Notes: generated from the letters alone by a model not told the origin. Positions 1 through 11,518 are shown, counted from the first letter of the stretch. The stretch is 64,000 nucleotides of DNA from CAWHJB01 sp963698715 (GCA_963698715.1 CAVORW010000007.1:1-64000); one strand, 5' to 3'. Program-made: numbers and translations.

Positions 1-3000
1 CTTCTATGCACGCTACTCGTTCAGTTACGTCTAAACCGGCTTTAAATTCTAATTGAATATCCAACCAATGACGATCAGCAGAAATGCGTTTGGGAATCAA
101 TATAATGATTGAAAAATTTGTACCATATGGTCAGGCGAATCCTGGATCAGAATTTCAAATTCAACCCCATCACCTTTGGTAGGAGACCATACTTGTGGAT
201 CGAAGACCAATTCCAAAATTCAGGGAAGTATTATCTAGAATTGGCACGTTTTTGACGTCGTCTTATTTGGGATGTTGGCTGCTGATATATGACATCTCTA
301 AAGTTATCTTTTGGAAATTGCCATCCAACCTCGATGGATGTCTCCAAAATGATCTTCATACTCTGCCTGAGAAAATTGTGCAAGGAAATTATAATAACCT
401 GGCAAAACGATCTGCAGTTGTCCCAACCGGCCCAGTCATTGCGATTATTGTTATTAGAAAGAGTGGCGAAAGAATCATTTGTGACAGTTTGTCGTTCTTG
501 TGACTCTTCAACGTTCAAGCGATATCTTTCCACAACTATTCCATATTCGATGAACAGCTTGATTTTTTGGGTCAATGTATTTGGAAAATAGATTGTTTGT
601 CGTTCCCTGGCTGTCTGATAATGTAATGACAAATCGGACTCCACTCGCCCATCTCCGACGCTCCGAACGTACGACAAAAAGAGCAATGTCGACAATGAAG
701 TTCAACCGGATACTCGGGAATTGTCACCGCATCCGAATAGGAAGAAGGTGGATGCTGAAAAAGTATTTTTTTTGCCTGCTGATTGATCGTAAATATGTTT
801 TCCGCGCTGGAGGGATTATTTTGGTCGGCCGAAGAATGGTCTAGAAAATCATATACAACCCGTGAATTTTGTCCGGGTCTTGATAATTTACTACCATACC
901 GATACGTAAAAACCGTTGAATCCAATTCTCCTCTGGCGTGAAGAATGTCTCTTGCCAGCTCGGGTATTTCCTTTAGGGTTACGTAAGAAATGTCGGGTCG
1001 TTTTTGCCATTGTCCTTACCGCAAATTTCTTGACAATTTCGGAACAGTCAGATTGGATGATGAACCGATAACGCGTTTCACTTCCATTTCTCGCATCAAT
1101 TGCCCCAGCTCGACTATAGGCCAATAAGGCTGACTCGAGTCTGTCCGTTTTCCTTGTAAATATTGCCGAGTTTTGCATAAGCTCAGCCCAGAGTCGCTTA
1201 TTGGGGATTACCCCAAGGTCGAGTAGCTATACTAATATGTTCTCCCAATCTTTGGAGGAATTGAATTCATCTAGTTTGTTATTGTTTATTAGATCCAAAA
1301 GCTCAGAGCAGTGCATCAACTTGAATTATAGTTTGGATAACGACGAGCACGGAAAGTTTAATTTAGGTTGAATTCGAGTAGACAGCTGTGCCAAAGCCAT
1401 TTTCTTCAGATTTAAATACTTGTGTAAAGGCGGGATGTATATCAAAAAAATCCTCGATTCCTTGTAAAGAAGCATTCCAATCCCCCACAACAATGTATCC
1501 AGCCTTTGTATCGCGAGTAATATTATAGAGTCTCGTTTTCGGGATAATAAAATAATGATAAAAAGTGAGATATTCTTCACGAACAGTGTAGAATATTTCT
1601 CATCGCTCCTATCTTGTCTAAGAAATTTTCCCCACTCACGTATTCTGTTTGCACATCGAAACGGAAAGTGTTAACGATGTACCTATCTTTCAATTCAAAT
1701 TTCAATTGCTGTTCCCAGGCATAAAAAAGTACCAGTGATGTGTCTTCAAGGACATGTTTTTCTAATCCAGGAAGCGGTTTCATGTACAATTCTATTATCT
1801 ACATTATATGGGAGAGGTTTGTAGCGTTCCTGCTCTGAAATAAGCCAGTTTTGCTCGACTTGTTTTGTCACCAGAGGAAGGGGGTATGCGGCAAGAACGA
1901 GTAAACCTATTACCGGACCAGATCTAATCAGGAGACTCTCTTAAATTCTCCGATGTTACCAACTCGGTAACTTTTTCTACTACATACCTTGCGATAAGAT
2001 AAAATATCCCCTTAATGCCAAATAAGACAATAGAATCAATGCAATATAGTTGCAGCGCTTCCAAATCCATAGTAACTCAAATGGATGAGTAAAGGAACGA
2101 TTAGAAGAAAAGAAACTGTTAGAAATCGATGTTTGCGATCCCGAAAAGAAGCAGCAGGGTTCCCCCACAGGCCAAAACAACAAACCAAAACAAACCTCTA
2201 AATACCGGTTCGATGGTATCATGCAAATACGTCGGTAAACCAGAATATCTTGAGGGAAAAAACACACTATTGGCGAAGAAAACACTAATCCCCAAAATAG
2301 ACGCTACCAGGAGAGTTAATCCAATTACTGGAAAGAATAGCCCCGCTTTTCGCCTAAGCCAGGACAAATCTTCTAACATGCGGTTTGGTTTTGATTTCCA
2401 TTTCCAAGCGATCCAGGCACCAATCAATAAAAAGGAGTAAAGGCCCACATTAAATGCCAGCCATGGGATCGAATGATCTCCAAAGGGTTTGAGTAAAAAA
2501 ACCTTATGACTTAGGTTGTAGCCGTATATCATCCAGGGATAAAGTGTTAGTAAAAATGAGGCTGTGGTTAGCCAAACGCCAATTAAATTCTTGGGATACC
2601 GGTATTCTTTGCATAAGAAGAAAATAATCCATGGAATAGTAGCCCACAAGATCCCCGATTGTTTTACAAGAACAGCAGCCCCCAACGAAATACCACTTAA
2701 TGCAAAAAATATAAAGTTTTTTCTCTCTAAAGCAATAATGAGCAACAATAGGAAAAAATTCATAAAGAGGGCTAACGTTCCATCCAGCAGATGCGTTGAA
2801 AAGAAATTAAATCTTAATTCCATAACTGCAGAGCGCCAAGACAGTCCCAATAAATCCTGCGGAACGAGAAAATAACGATTTCCCGATAAAATAAATAACG
2901 ATAAAATTAAGCACCCCTACCAGTTTTGGTACAACTAGACCCGTCTCTACGTTAGCGTCCACAAATTTAAAGACAATAGAAATAAGAAATGGATATATAG

Positions 3001-3529
3001 GCCCTCGTAACTCACCCCGATAACCAGAGTAACCGTGCCCCAAAGTTATATCAAGAGCGGATGACAGATAATCGGAGCTATCAGGAAAAACCCCCTGCGT
3101 CTTAAGGAAAAGAAGGGGGAAAATCACTAAGATCAGAATAATAAGATAGAGACTATTCAACCCTCCTATAAACGATGACAATTTTCGGACCGATAAATGG
3201 CTTTGTTTAAAAGTGATAAAGTACAAGCATACAGCCAACAAGTATATGTTGGTTGCAATGAGGAATATTGTCGGCCAGAATGATGCAGACCATTGATGGG
3301 TACTTGCTAAGATAAACGACCAGACCGGCAAAATGCTTAAGGAAGATACCCCCTCAACAAAATGATTCAACCCATTTTCTTGGGATGCAAACAAACACCA
3401 TAAGAAGGCAAATAATATGACTAATCCTGCCACCAATTTAAATTCCTTTCGCAAGAAATTTCTTGATTTCAGACCCCTATCTTGAAAACGGTCGTATATG
3501 TGGCGAGGATTAATGTCTGGTAATTTCAT
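1..3529 (-). pseudogene. Decayed polytopic membrane glycosyltransferase-like gene with C-terminal beta-sandwich domains (runs off left edge)
   Basis: This reads as one long minus-strand gene broken by many frameshifts and stops. The first piece (3529-2807) has several membrane helices and a GT39-like segment with DSSDYL and RGPIYPFL. The second piece (about 2850-2119) continues in another frame with a helix-rich region. Around 2150-1980 the reading passes through two further frames, one giving RDRKHRFLTVSFLLIVPLLI. Pieces at 1930-1326 follow. Nearer the left edge, short in-frame stretches read ILFQHPPSS, LFSKYIDPKN and NDWAGWDN, then VWSPTKGDGVEFEI, FKAGLDVTERV near position 1-200. These match the extracellular beta-sandwich inserted in the O-antigen ligase-like protein at 25328-27235. 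The family normally assembles or transfers lipid-linked sugars at the membrane (known of family). Treating everything as one gene is an inference; the 1-1300 part could be a second dead gene. Confidence 0.6.
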
Positions 3530-3611
3530 GCGCGTTTACAATTGGAGGGGATTGGTTAAAAAATTTTGCCATCTACAATTCGCCCGGCCAGGATCCGATC
3601 TTACTACACCT

Positions 3612-5114
3612 TCAATTTAGGAAAATAATTTCCAAAATATTATTTTGGGCGCTTAATCGTACGGATTCATTTTCAATTTCTATATGTCCACGCCATCCTT
3701 TTGGAGAGACAAAAGGACGTTTGCCAGCAATTGCAATTTCTTGAATCGGGATCTTTTGGCCATTCAAGTAAGCAATTCCTGAAAGCGAATTGGGGTTTGC
3801 TATGGGAAAAGATGTTGATGATAGCCATGCTCCCTTAATAATGGGCAACTTATTCGGATCGAACCCCATCAGTCTGCTACATGCCCAGTCATTTGTCACT
3901 AGATCATCTGAAAACATCAACACCCCTGAATGAATAGGACGAGGGCGTAGCGGTCCATTTCCCTCTCCCCCTAAAACTCCATCCATAAAGATGATATGCT
4001 TCCTTTGGTTCTTTTTGGGGTGCATTTTCCCTTCACAGTCCGCATATATTAATATCTGCACAATATCAAGCGCCATACGCCAGGCCGTATCATTCCCGTA
4101 CCATGCGCCTGCTAATGTAAATCCCATTCGAGACAGTATAACTCGGATAAGATAATCAACTATCCTTATATTGGTCCCCCTTTTAGTCCAATCCTGGGTA
4201 TTTACCCAATCGTGGAATTTTGACAAAGAGGTAAAGATACTGGAACGGTATGGATATTCGTCACCACTATCTTTTGATGACCCAAAGCGGTGATGAGCCA
4301 GGCAATCTTTATGGGCGATAGCACCAACAGATCCTTTAAGGGCACAGGTTACCCCCACTTTTTCGTGTGTTTTTAGCTTGGGCAAACTGATGACAACGTC
4401 TGATTCCATGACAGCACGATGAATAATGTACTTGTGGTGTCCATCGTTATGATACGCTTGTGTTCGCCGAAAATCATAATCCGTAACCCGAAAACCAGCA
4501 GAATCTATATCCAAGGGAATCAATAAGCTCTCTGGTCCCAAATCTACTTCAATGGCATTTTCACTTCCATCAAGTTGCTCTATATTAGAGACTTTACCAA
4601 GTAGATTTCTAGGAGCGATGTACAAGCGCAGATCTTGGGCTTGAACCTTAACATTTTGATGGCGGTAAAATTCTAATACTCGACTTGCCCCGGTTTCCTG
4701 GAGTACTTTTGTCCAATCAGCAGATTGCAAAGGCGCATTCCCAAAGGTAACTTGTCCGAGAGGACCGGTTGCCAGTAAAACATAATCAAGCACAGCCCTT
4801 AAGACCGAGCCGTGAGTGCATTTTGACCAAAAAGCGTTTTGACTTTCCGTTTTACCCCGATGATGGACAAAATTACATAAAATGAAAACCTTGCTCCCTT
4901 CTGGGATTAAATTGTGTAATGGGTTCCATTGAGGCAAATCAAAATGCACTTGATCTAACTCGGCCTGGATCAATAATTCACGCACAGATTGATAAATAGG
5001 GTTGGGCTCGGACGATAAATGTGAGTAACGATATTCTGGGTAGGCTTGATCTGGTGAATAATAATCCTTACTGGAGGGATAAATTAGTAGAGGATTAACA
5101 TTTATGGATAGCAT
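3612..5114 (-). CDS. DUF362 domain protein
   Basis: A complete 500-residue protein. The DUF362 hallmark lies at residues 240-270: ISLPKLKTHEKVGVTCALKG followed by the variant SVGAIAHKD, in place of the usual NLVG. The middle holds a conserved LRAVLDYVLLATGP helix. DUF362 proteins are cytoplasmic, often iron-sulfur associated, and of unsettled function; they recur in bacterial surface-polysaccharide loci. No cysteine-rich ferredoxin module is evident here. The gene lies between a dead membrane glycosyltransferase and an IS element, all on the minus strand, and is one of the few intact genes in the first 8 kb. Start chosen as the ATG at 5114; a weak purine-rich stretch (AAGGAAGT) lies upstream. 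The family call is confident, the role is not. Confidence 0.8.
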   Translation of the reverse strand: MLSINVNPLLIYPSSKDYYSPDQAYPEYRYSHLSSEPNPIYQSVRELLIQAELDQVHFDLPQWNPLHNLIPEGSKVFILCNFVHHRGKTESQNAFWSKCTHGSVLRAVLDYVLLATGPLGQVTFGNAPLQSADWTKVLQETGASRVLEFYRHQNVKVQAQDLRLYIAPRNLLGKVSNIEQLDGSENAIEVDLGPESLLIPLDIDSAGFRVTDYDFRRTQAYHNDGHHKYIIHRAVMESDVVISLPKLKTHEKVGVTCALKGSVGAIAHKDCLAHHRFGSSKDSGDEYPYRSSIFTSLSKFHDWVNTQDWTKRGTNIRIVDYLIRVILSRMGFTLAGAWYGNDTAWRMALDIVQILIYADCEGKMHPKKNQRKHIIFMDGVLGGEGNGPLRPRPIHSGVLMFSDDLVTNDWACSRLMGFDPNKLPIIKGAWLSSTSFPIANPNSLSGIAYLNGQKIPIQEIAIAGKRPFVSPKGWRGHIEIENESVRLSAQNNILEIIFLN

Positions 5115-5230
5115 TTTTTGTACTTCCTTGTTTCGTGGAGAAGTTTTTCTAACAACCTGCTAAATAAGATGGGGCATCAACTGAAATCCTGGCAGGATCA
5201 TGCCAAAATGGATGGAATGAATAAGTTAGA

Positions 5231-6717
5231 CCTTATTTTTGCGCAACCGCAGCGCAATTCTATTCGATAACGCAAGGGCAGGCGGTTTCTAATCGGAGTC
5301 AGCGCCCGAACAGTACCTTTCCAAACAAATCACCAGGTCTTTCGAAAATTGCTTTTGACTTAGCAGCTCGATTTTAGCGATCTTTCCGTTCACAAAGGTT
5401 AGCTTGCCGGGCATTTGCAGCAAATCGCGAATGATCCGCTTCGGCCCATAGCCTTCAAACCGGCTGCCGACCAAGGCCCGGTGATGGAAGTCTGCCAGCA
5501 GGTTATGAGCCAAATCGGTCAACAGGATGTAGCCTTTTTGAGCCTGGAAGAGACGTTTACGGCGAGCCGTCAGGTTGAGGCCACTCTTGTCATTGCGGAA
5601 TTGCTCGACTTCAGCACCGCCACGCTGGTCGTAATACGCCATGAATAGCCCTTTCGAAGGCAGCGAGAGCGTGGAAACGTAGTAACTGTGCCGAAAACAG
5701 CCATCTTTGCAGCGTCTTTTGACGAAGTACCCGCACCGGACGGCCATAGTCGACCGGAGCAGGCACTTCACCGAGCCAATAATCCTCGAAGGCATCCCAG
5801 CGACGAACCTGTCTGGCCAGCGCTTCGGCCCGACGATTGGAAGCACCTTTGGCGATCGTGTGATAGCCTCGTCTCCAGCAACCAGCGCAGTTGATCATCG
5901 CTCCCGCCCCGCCATCGATGCGCCAAACCGTCCGCTGGCGTTGCTCACGGGGCTAACTCTAAAGCATTTTCAGCGGCCAAGACCGCCGGTTGGAAGCACT
6001 GCACTGTATGCCGATTGCCCGGATACAACTCTGACCACACGGTTTCATGGTATTTGACACTGCTGACCCGGGCTAACTGGCGTCCAGAGATGTTTTTTTA
6101 CCGCTGAAATAGCCTTTTTGGCTGGCTTCAGCCCGCGGTGAACAGGGCAGACCGGATAAATCGAAGTCCAGCAGCAGAAAACCGCGCCAGTCATGTTGGC
6201 GGGTTCGGCTGATCGAATGCCAGATCGAGGTCGTTGCGCTGCGTAACTGGGCAATGTTCGTTAGAGTTAGCGCATCCAGGGTTCGTGAGAGGGTTGATTG
6301 ATCGGCGAACTGCGGCCAACCCCAGAGAGCGGCCAGAGCAAACTCACCATCCAACTGGCTGTTGAAGGCAGTCAGGGTCTCGCAACCGGCCAGGATGCTC
6401 ACCAGGACCTGTTTGAGCTTGCAAACCGGCGAAAAATCTCGGGTTTTCATCTCCAGATCCACTTTTTCGAGGGCTGCAAGCAGTCTGCTTGCGATGGTAA
6501 TGTGCTGAAAGAGCAGCTAAAGGTGCATATTGTGTGTTGCTATCATCGTCTGTGAGGCCAAATTCGAGATTCATCTGGATAACTCCCGAAGTCCATAAGT
6601 CTAATGAACTTTTCAGAGGATACCGGATTTGTTCGAAAAATGGCGGATTTTAGGAATAGAAATGCCGCCTGGTTGCACTAACGAATAGAAACCTGCTATG
6701 GTTGCGCAAAATCAAGG
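5231..6717 (-). mobile_element. IS1380-like insertion sequence with 5-bp target duplication TTAGA, transposase broken
   Basis: The ends are imperfect inverted repeats of about 35 bp: the left end starts CCTTATTTTTGCGCAACC at 5231, and the right end read on the minus strand starts CCTTGATTTTGCGCAACC from 6717. Both continue to TTCTATTCG. The element is flanked on both sides by TTAGA (5226-5230 and 6718-6722), a perfect 5-bp target duplication. CC termini with a 4-5 bp duplication fit the IS1380 group. Length is 1487 bp. The preserved target duplication implies a single insertion event with little later rearrangement. Confidence 0.8.
5289..6574 (-). pseudogene. IS1380-like DDE transposase, multiply frameshifted
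   Basis: The reading starts at about 6574 (MNLEFGLTDDDS), shifts frame near 6500, and continues to 6073 with DFDLSGLPCSPRAEASQKGY, which carries the first catalytic Asp region. It then shifts again through TGRQLARVSS and LYPGN, through 5898-5611, and finishes at 5289 after the C-terminal segment LTARRKRLFQAQKG and LTDLAHNLL. Together the pieces cover the length of a normal 430-residue transposase, so no large part is deleted, but at least three frameshifts make it inactive. Its termini and target duplication are described with the element. Family assignment rests on the DxDlsGlPxSpxAExxxKGYF signature and on the C-terminal motif, which I recognise from IS1380-type proteins. Confidence 0.75.
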
Positions 6718-6735
6718 TTAGATACAACATTTGCA

Positions 6736-8335
6736 TCAAGATCTAAGTCTTCGGGTAGTATAACCACACAACATTTTCCATACCACTTTAAGAATTGTGC
6801 GCGCCTCTTCGAGTCCCAATAAAAAGCACCCTGCCCAGTAAACGACAATTCCAATAAAAATGGTTAGTAACATATAACCTACTTCGAGCCCGAAATCCGT
6901 ATCTGTAATCACAGTATTTCGCTTGAGAAGGTACACAATGCCCGATAGTCCCAGCAGGCCGATGGCAATCTTTAGATACGGAACAAAATCTGATAGTTTA
7001 GGCATCATGCGCAGATAACGGAATAAACCTACTAGGATAATGATCGTTGCCAATATGTTCATCCCAGATGTTGCAAGCGAAATCCCCATTAGTCCAAAGA
7101 TGGGAATAAGGATCAAATTGAAGATGATTTTGAACAACGGGTTTACCATACCTTGAAAACCGATAAATTTATGCAGCATTAAGGCCTGTGCCAGGCGTAC
7201 TCCAACCATACCAACCATCATGGGCAGTAAACCAATCATATAGCCAATCATAGCATGGCTGGTGCGTATGGTAGCGAGGAGGTCAACACGCGCCTCGCTG
7301 AAATAATAAAGCCACCAAAGGTTGGTTAAAAAGGATTGCTAACAAAATAAAAGGAGCTATTGCAAAACTTAATAACGAAATTGTTTGCTTAAAATCCTGC
7401 ATTAATTGTTTGTAATTGGATTGGTTGGCTTGTTCAACAAAAAACGGAAAAACAGCAGTTTGTAAAGCGCTGAATGCCCCAATTGCCAAAATATTTATGC
7501 GGTCTGCATAATCTAAGGCCGAAATGCTCCCTGTGGGCAAACCTGTAGCCATAGAGCGATCAATAATAACCGTTGTTCCACTAAAAAAGGTCCCTAAAAG
7601 CAAAGGCAATGACAACGAAATAAATTGGTGAATCCGACGATCATTTAGGGCCCAGTTGATTTTTGGTCTGAAATAATGTTTGGTGAATAAAGATGTAATG
7701 AAAAGGGCTTGTAAAAGCCACCCCAATGTAATTCCTGCTCCAAGGCTAAATATTTCCCATTTACCCTTTCCGAGCCATATGCAGATTACTATTATTACAG
7801 GCGATATAGCTGTAAGTAGTATTGGAAGAAAAAAATTCTTTTCAGCATAGAAGATCCCGCCAAAGAAACCGAAAAAACCCATCAGTGGAACAATTGGCAA
7901 AAACAACCAGATAAGGGCCAAAGAAAGATGAATTTGTTCTTCAGAGAAACTATTATTGGCTACCCACCTGATAAGTTGAGGCGCAATAATAAGGAAGATT
8001 ATCGTTACCCACGTCAAAACCACTGCAGTAAAGGTAAACATCTTATTTATGAAGCTCTGCAATTGTTGAAAGTCTCCCTCTGCTTTAATTTGGCCGTAAA
8101 TTGGAATAAGGGTAGCTTGAATAACAGCGAGCGCTACTGTGCCCATAAAGAAAGGGACAGAATAAACAAGCAATAGAGCATCGAGACTAGCGCTTGCACC
8201 GAAGTTCATGCCCACGATCATGTCTTTTAAAAATGAAACCGCCCCCACAAAAACCGCGCTTATAGATACTACTCCAGCAGCCTTTGCAATATTTTGTCTG
8301 TTACTTTGTAATATCAAAGGAGGTAATGATGACAT
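6736..8335 (-). pseudogene. MurJ/MviN-type lipid-linked oligosaccharide flippase, split by one frameshift
   Basis: Two adjacent frames make one protein of about 530 residues. The upstream part (8335-7283, 350 residues) has about nine membrane helices and ends at LVALLFQRGA, the conserved loop motif of MurJ-family flippases. The downstream part (from about 7288 to 6736) resumes one frame over with VDLLATIRTSHAMIGYMIG and carries the remaining helices. A single-base change in GCGTGTTGAC near 7288 accounts for the break. MurJ-type proteins flip lipid II or related lipid-linked sugars outward across the cytoplasmic membrane. Because it sits among glycosyltransferases rather than cell-wall genes, an exopolysaccharide flippase role is likely. 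It may be a true pseudogene or a sequencing indel; the rest of the protein looks well conserved. Confidence 0.75.
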
Positions 8336-8423
8336 GGCTTAATCACTTACGTTTCAGGATTAGCTACTTGAGATAAGGTATTTCGACTTGTTGGTAAAAA
8401 TTGTGAACCACAAGCTATTTGAT

Positions 8424-9602
8424 TTACTTCAGCCTCAAAACATCCTTAATCGTTCGTTCGACACCTTTGACCATCTTAACATTCGTAAATTTTTCACAGA
8501 CAATTTCCCGCCCTCGGCAGCCATAGATCCTGGCTTGATCAGGATGATCTAAGAGCCAGTTCACTTTTTCAACCAGTGCGGATAGAGAGCCTGGCGGTAT
8601 CAGGAACCCGCTATACCCTTCTTCTACAATTTCCGGATGTCCCCCCACCTTGGTGGCAACGACAGGAAGTTTCATCGCCATAGCCTCTTTCATTGAACCT
8701 GGGCTAGCGTCATTAATGGAGGTCGAAACGAATACGTTGGCTATCGCCAATAATTCGGGTATATCGGAGCGCCGTCCTAAGAACAATAGTTTTTCTTGCA
8801 ACCCCAAGTTATGCGCTTGAGTTTGTAACACTTCCGATGAAGGACTATCTCCAATTAAAATAAAACGTACGTCGGTCCTGTATTGATTAATTTCCGCACA
8901 CAAACGAATAAAAGAGGGCGTATCCTTAGGGGGGCTGAAATTGCCAACTCGGATGACGATTTTTTCGTCAGGGCTTATTCCCAGGCTTTCTTTGATTGCG
9001 CGGTGATTTTTGATCTTAGCAGGGTCGAATTTTTCAATGTCAATTCCCGAATGAACTACTCGTATCTTCATACGATTTAGATGCCAACCGTTGGCTACTT
9101 GTTCTTTCACGGCTTCGCTCACTGTGAGAACAATTTTGGAAAAGCGACAGGAAATAAAGTTGCTCCAAAATCCAAGTCTGGACATAGACGGCCAACTAAG
9201 TTCTGAGCGAATATGTAGTACTATTGGAACCCCAGCTAGAACACCCGCAATCTGCGCCCATAAGACCTGGTTTGCATAAACCAGGTCTATTTTGTGATCC
9301 CTAATAATTTTCAAAATGTACCATACACCGCGAACGTCATATAAAGCTAGGGGAGGAAGCTCATAGATACGCGATGCCAATCGATCATAATCCTGCCGTA
9401 GACTTATATCAGCCTCAGATGGTTGGAATTGTATAACGGATTGCCTCAAGAACGTATTTTCCTGGTAGTGTACAGTACAAACGAATAGTTCGAACAAGTC
9501 TTTGTCAATTAATTGTAAAATCTCACGTATCTGCAACTCCATACCCCCACGGAGAATTGGGCTCATAACCATGAGCACTTTTTTGCGGATTTTTCCGGTC
9601 AT
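8424..9602 (-). CDS. Glycosyltransferase family 4 (GT-B)
   Basis: A complete 392-residue soluble GT-B glycosyltransferase. The N-terminus has the acceptor-domain pattern SPILRGGMELQIREIL. The C-terminal nucleotide-sugar domain has RVGNFSPPKD, then SPGSMKEAMAMKLPVVATK followed by GGHPEIVEEG, containing the typical E-x7-E motif of family GT4. Such enzymes add a sugar from an NDP-sugar (donor unknown) with retention of configuration onto a lipid-linked glycan at the cytoplasmic membrane face. It lies 89 bp from the flippase and 5 bp from the FkbM methyltransferase, in the same direction, so it is probably co-transcribed with the next three genes upstream. Confidence 0.88.
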   Translation of the reverse strand: MTGKIRKKVLMVMSPILRGGMELQIREILQLIDKDLFELFVCTVHYQENTFLRQSVIQFQPSEADISLRQDYDRLASRIYELPPLALYDVRGVWYILKIIRDHKIDLVYANQVLWAQIAGVLAGVPIVLHIRSELSWPSMSRLGFWSNFISCRFSKIVLTVSEAVKEQVANGWHLNRMKIRVVHSGIDIEKFDPAKIKNHRAIKESLGISPDEKIVIRVGNFSPPKDTPSFIRLCAEINQYRTDVRFILIGDSPSSEVLQTQAHNLGLQEKLLFLGRRSDIPELLAIANVFVSTSINDASPGSMKEAMAMKLPVVATKVGGHPEIVEEGYSGFLIPPGSLSALVEKVNWLLDHPDQARIYGCRGREIVCEKFTNVKMVKGVERTIKDVLRLK

Positions 9603-9607
9603 GGTGT

Positions 9608-10429
9608 TTACTGAGCCTGGTTAAGTTTTGAAAGGGTTTTCCTTACCCATTGTATGCGTGTGCTGAGCTTGTTCAAATGTTTCCGTTGATCAAATGTGGC
9701 GTAAGCGTGATTTATTCTAAACTGTCCGAATTCCTTTACAAAGGCCATGTCTACTTGAGCTAAAGCTCCATCAAGAGGGCGGGTATGACCGCCAAATATA
9801 TCGTACACGACGAAACCTTGCGTCTTCATATATGCTACTACCTCATGTAGTTGCGGTCCATTTACATAAAATTGGAATAATGAGACTTCTAAAATCACCA
9901 ATTCAGTATCTTTCAAGATTGATTGGGCACCACCAAGAACGATGAGTTCGGCTCCTTGTACATCTATTTTAACAACGTATGGCCCTTTTAACTTTTTTTC
10001 TTGGCATATTTCATCGATAGTTACCAGGCTGACCTCTCTGGTTAGACCGTTAACATGGCTACCTTCCTTTTCATTCATTAAGGAGGAGGTGGCAGGATCA
10101 GTATGGACATTGATAGTTGCTTTCCCAGAATGGTCGCTAGCGGCAGCGATCACGTATTCCGCTTTGTATTTTCGAGCAATTTTCTGTAAAATCTGCTCAA
10201 ATTCAACTAAAGGTTCGATAAGCATAACATAGGCACTACGAAATGCCTCATATAGCTCGAAAGTGCCGTCAGCGACGCCTACGTCAATAATTGTCTCAGG
10301 ATTGAAGTTTAAGTGGGCGATATGACTAAGAAATTCGGAAAGCGTTGACCTCAATTCAAATCGATTTTCTCTCAATCCATATAGGTTTAGAAGACTACTG
10401 AGAACCTTGTTTTTGAGATTATCTTTCAT
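9608..10429 (-). CDS. FkbM family SAM-dependent methyltransferase
   Basis: A 273-residue protein with the FkbM layout: a SAM-binding strand-loop at residues 47-57 (IIDVGVADGTF), an acidic strand end at residues 71-72 (IEP), and the later motif VKIDVQGAELIVLGGA near residue 155. FkbM enzymes O-methylate sugars or polyketides. In a glycan locus the likely target is a hydroxyl of the polysaccharide repeat unit or its reducing end. The gene stops 5 bp before the start of the downstream GT4 and starts 22 bp after the frameshifted GT2, so it belongs to the same minus-strand unit. It appears intact. Confidence 0.87.
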   Translation of the reverse strand: MKDNLKNKVLSSLLNLYGLRENRFELRSTLSEFLSHIAHLNFNPETIIDVGVADGTFELYEAFRSAYVMLIEPLVEFEQILQKIARKYKAEYVIAAASDHSGKATINVHTDPATSSLMNEKEGSHVNGLTREVSLVTIDEICQEKKLKGPYVVKIDVQGAELIVLGGAQSILKDTELVILEVSLFQFYVNGPQLHEVVAYMKTQGFVVYDIFGGHTRPLDGALAQVDMAFVKEFGQFRINHAYATFDQRKHLNKLSTRIQWVRKTLSKLNQAQ

Positions 10430-10451
10430 TGCTAAACACTCGCCTTAGAGA

Positions 10452-11499
10452 TTAATATCGTGAATTCTTCGATGGATTGGAGCGCATCACACCAAGCCTT
10501 ACATGTTCGTAATAAGCTTCCTTGAAGGTACTCAGTGCGCCAATCGCGTAAAGATCCTTGTCGCTTACTTTTCTGGCGTTTTGTATTTTTGACCTTCTCG
10601 CAATTGAGCCCGGAAGCTCTCTAATAAAACCAGGCAGCCCCATCAAGATTGCTTTGAGTGAATGAAAATTCCGGTGACGCAGAAAAAACAAGAATTCGAT
10701 AAAGCTCAAAAATGGGTGATAACAATAGGCCAAACACAACGTTAGGGGTTTCAAGGTTTTTGATCAGTGTGGCTAGGCGGTTCTTAACAACCAGTGTAAG
10801 CATAAAGGGTGAATTTAGATTGCCCCCTGTCCCTCCAAGTTTGTGATAGACAATTGCCTTAGGTGCATAAAGGATTTTGTAACCAGCTAACCAGGTTCTC
10901 CAACACAGGTCAGTCTCTTCATTATAAGCAAAGTAGCGATCATCAAATCCCCCCAATTCTAAAAATACATCTCGCCTAATCAGGAATGCGGCTCCCATCG
11001 CAAAGCCCGTGTACTTCTGAACTGACCAGCCCTCATTATCTTCTTGCCATAAACCCTGAACATATCCATTCCCTAAAATCGTGAATTTTCCTCCGGCATA
11101 TTGCAATATATTTTCTCTACCAAAGGTTAACACTTTACTTCCTACAATCGCTATTTCGGGAGAGGATTGAATGGCTGTGACCATTTCGAGCAACCAATCG
11201 GGTGTAACTTTGGTGTCATTATTTAAAAGGGCAATATATTCGCTGCTTATCTCTCCAATAGCCAGGTTGTACCCACCAGTAAAACCCAGATTTTTATCGA
11301 AGGCCAATATTTCTACCTGGGGAAATTCACGCCTGACCAGCTCCAATGAATGATCTGACGAAGCATTATCTACGCAAAACACACGAATTTTAAATTCTTC
11401 TATAGGGGTTAAGCATTCTAGAGAAGTGAAGCATTCGCGCAGATGGGCTGCACCATTGTAATTCAAGACAACTACAGCAACTTCTCCTTTTGTTGTCAT
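10452..11499 (-). pseudogene. Glycosyltransferase family 2 (rhamnosyltransferase-like), C-terminus frameshifted
   Basis: The N-terminal GT-A domain is complete: VVVLNYNGAAHLRECFTSL, then LLNNDTKVTPDWLL (metal-binding NND), then GGFDDRYFAYNEETDLCWR (catalytic-region acidic residues). The frame runs to 10621 but the last residues are unlike the family. One frame over, the stretch ending at 10452 gives FFLRHRNFHSLKAILMGLPG, the typical membrane-associated C-terminus of this group. The switch falls at a run of six A on the plus strand (about 10683-10688), so a homopolymer indel is the simplest cause. Start taken at the ATG at 11499 rather than the TTG two codons earlier. The enzyme would transfer a sugar such as rhamnose; the substrate is not visible. 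Confidence 0.78.
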
Positions 11500-11518
11500 C
11501 ACCAATAGTGATACCTTT

